Source of the DNA: Microbacterium yannicii
GTDB taxonomy: Bacteria > Actinomycetota > Actinomycetes > Actinomycetales > Microbacteriaceae
Direction of reading: 5' to 3'
NCBI RefSeq assembly: GCF_024055635.1
Contig: NZ_JAMXMB010000011.1
Span: forward strand, 62,001 to 126,000
Length of the DNA stretch: 64,000 nt
This document shows positions 63,307 through 64,000 of this stretch, piece after piece. The notes beneath the pieces were generated by a model that searched no databases, was not told where the DNA came from, and was given only the letters and a program-made list of their open reading frames with translations. The position numbers were made by a program, and so were the translations under genes. Numbering within the stretch: position 1 is the stretch's first letter; every line of letters starts with the position of its first letter.

Positions 63307-64000
63307 ATGAAAGCACTCAGCCGGCTCTGCGTGGCGTTCGTCGTCGCCACCGTAGTCATCCTTGGTCCTGCCGCATCGGCGTCGGGACTCGGCGCGTGGT
63401 CGACACCGACGTTCGTGTACGCCGCCAGCTCGATTCAATCCCCGGGCTACTCGTACGCACCATCAGCTATCGCCGGAAGCACCGAGCGCTACTACACCTG
63501 TCACAGCCGGGTCAGCGGCGACGTCCGTGATCATGCGTTCCTCACTAAGCGGAGTGGCGGATCGGTCGCGTCGAGCGCCTCGGCGCTCGCACCGTCGGCT
63601 TCGGGATGGGATTCTTATCACCTCTGCGATCCGAGCGTGATCCGGGTGAATGCGACATTGGGCGGGCAGTCGTACACCCACGCGATGTTCTACCTTGCGA
63701 ATGACATGAACTGCTCATGCCACAACCAGATCGGAGTGGCGTATTCGAACAGCCTCGATGGGCCGTGGGTGCGGTACGGCTCACCCCTTGTCCCCTTCAA
63801 GGCGGGAGAGCCCTCCTCCGATTGGGGAGCCGGTCAACCAAGCGCTACGACCATCGATGCGAACAGCGGCACAGCGGTTCTCACGTGGACCGAAGGCTAC
63901 GGAGGGCCGAACAAAGGAAAGATGGCGATGGTCGATCTCGATGGCGCCGCCCCGGTGGTGACCGGCGTGCACGACATCACGACCTCGGGGTTGATCGACG
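63307..64000 (+). CDS. Secreted beta-propeller-like protein (paralogue 2), truncated by the window edge
   Basis: The frame is open to base 64,000 (231 codons seen). An AAGGAG site precedes the ATG, and residues 1-25 are a signal peptide ending in GPAASASG. The mature part parallels the divergent neighbour block by block: YSYAPSAI, WDSYHLCDPSVI, MFYLAND, CHNQIGVAYSNSLDGPWVRY, and WGAGQPSATTI. It is therefore a tandem-inverted paralogue of 62,070-63,212. The shared operator words in the gap suggest common control. Confidence 0.8.
   Translation, partial: MKALSRLCVAFVVATVVILGPAASASGLGAWSTPTFVYAASSIQSPGYSYAPSAIAGSTERYYTCHSRVSGDVRDHAFLTKRSGGSVASSASALAPSASGWDSYHLCDPSVIRVNATLGGQSYTHAMFYLANDMNCSCHNQIGVAYSNSLDGPWVRYGSPLVPFKAGEPSSDWGAGQPSATTIDANSGTAVLTWTEGYGGPNKGKMAMVDLDGAAPVVTGVHDITTSGLID

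Overview
The window is high-GC DNA with strong third-position GC bias, very frequent GGATGCC/GGCATCC words, many GTG starts, ATGA gene overlaps and actinobacterial-type ClpC, RadA, LysS and a short ArgA. This suggests a Microbacteriaceae chromosome, most likely Microbacterium or a close relative. That assignment is an inference from style and gene content; no 16S rRNA gene is present.

Region 1 (1-13,700) is core chromosome. It holds a truncated PH-domain protein, a Rossmann/DUF2520 protein overlapping a divergent PanC, LysS, a DUF4192 protein, a small membrane protein, cardiolipin synthase, a duplicated-domain lipoprotein, a minus-strand operon of two paralogous membrane proteins plus an XRE regulator, ClpC and ArgA. 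Region 2 (13,790-15,895) holds an anchored secreted protein and about 1.4 kb without a supported gene. That stretch is packed with hairpins and is bounded by two related structured motifs, exactly 950 bp apart, whose stems differ by compensatory changes.

Region 3 (15,896-23,130) looks like a gamma-glutamylation amine (ethanolamine-like) pathway: permease, glutamine-synthetase-like ligase, class I amidotransferase, aldehyde dehydrogenase, SDR and a GntR/FadR regulator. Minisatellite and palindromic repeats have been absorbed into coding ends here. Region 4 (23,190-29,990) is mixed housekeeping: an SseB-like protein, RadA, lactate dehydrogenase, an MFS exporter, a class II amidotransferase, an LLM flavoprotein and tRNA-Ser(CGA).

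Region 5 (about 29,961-54,091) is a probable 24-kb genomic island in tRNA-Ser(CGA). The last 22 nt of the tRNA body are repeated at 54,070-54,091. Paired GCCCACA repeats with the same 11-bp period lie just inside both ends, and a second tRNA-type terminator follows the right copy. The cargo is a CoA-dependent catabolic system: acyl-CoA ligase, branched-chain-type ABC importer with a fused LivM-LivG, two adjacent heteromeric-looking acyl-CoA dehydrogenase pairs plus a canonical one, enoyl-CoA hydratases, five SDRs, a nitronate-monooxygenase-like flavoprotein, a thiolase, and FadR and TetR regulators. A shared AT-rich operator-like motif sits in its divergent promoters. A truncated enoyl-CoA hydratase and a zinc-knuckle/HTH protein mark the right end. 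I see no integrase.

Region 6 (54,797-64,000) is a nucleoside or sugar uptake operon: two nucleoside-hydrolase-fold proteins, a binding protein, two permeases, a PfkB kinase and a LacI regulator. Beyond it are two divergent paralogous secreted proteins. An identical 14-bp operator-like word occurs upstream of the operon and twice between the secreted genes, suggesting a single regulon.
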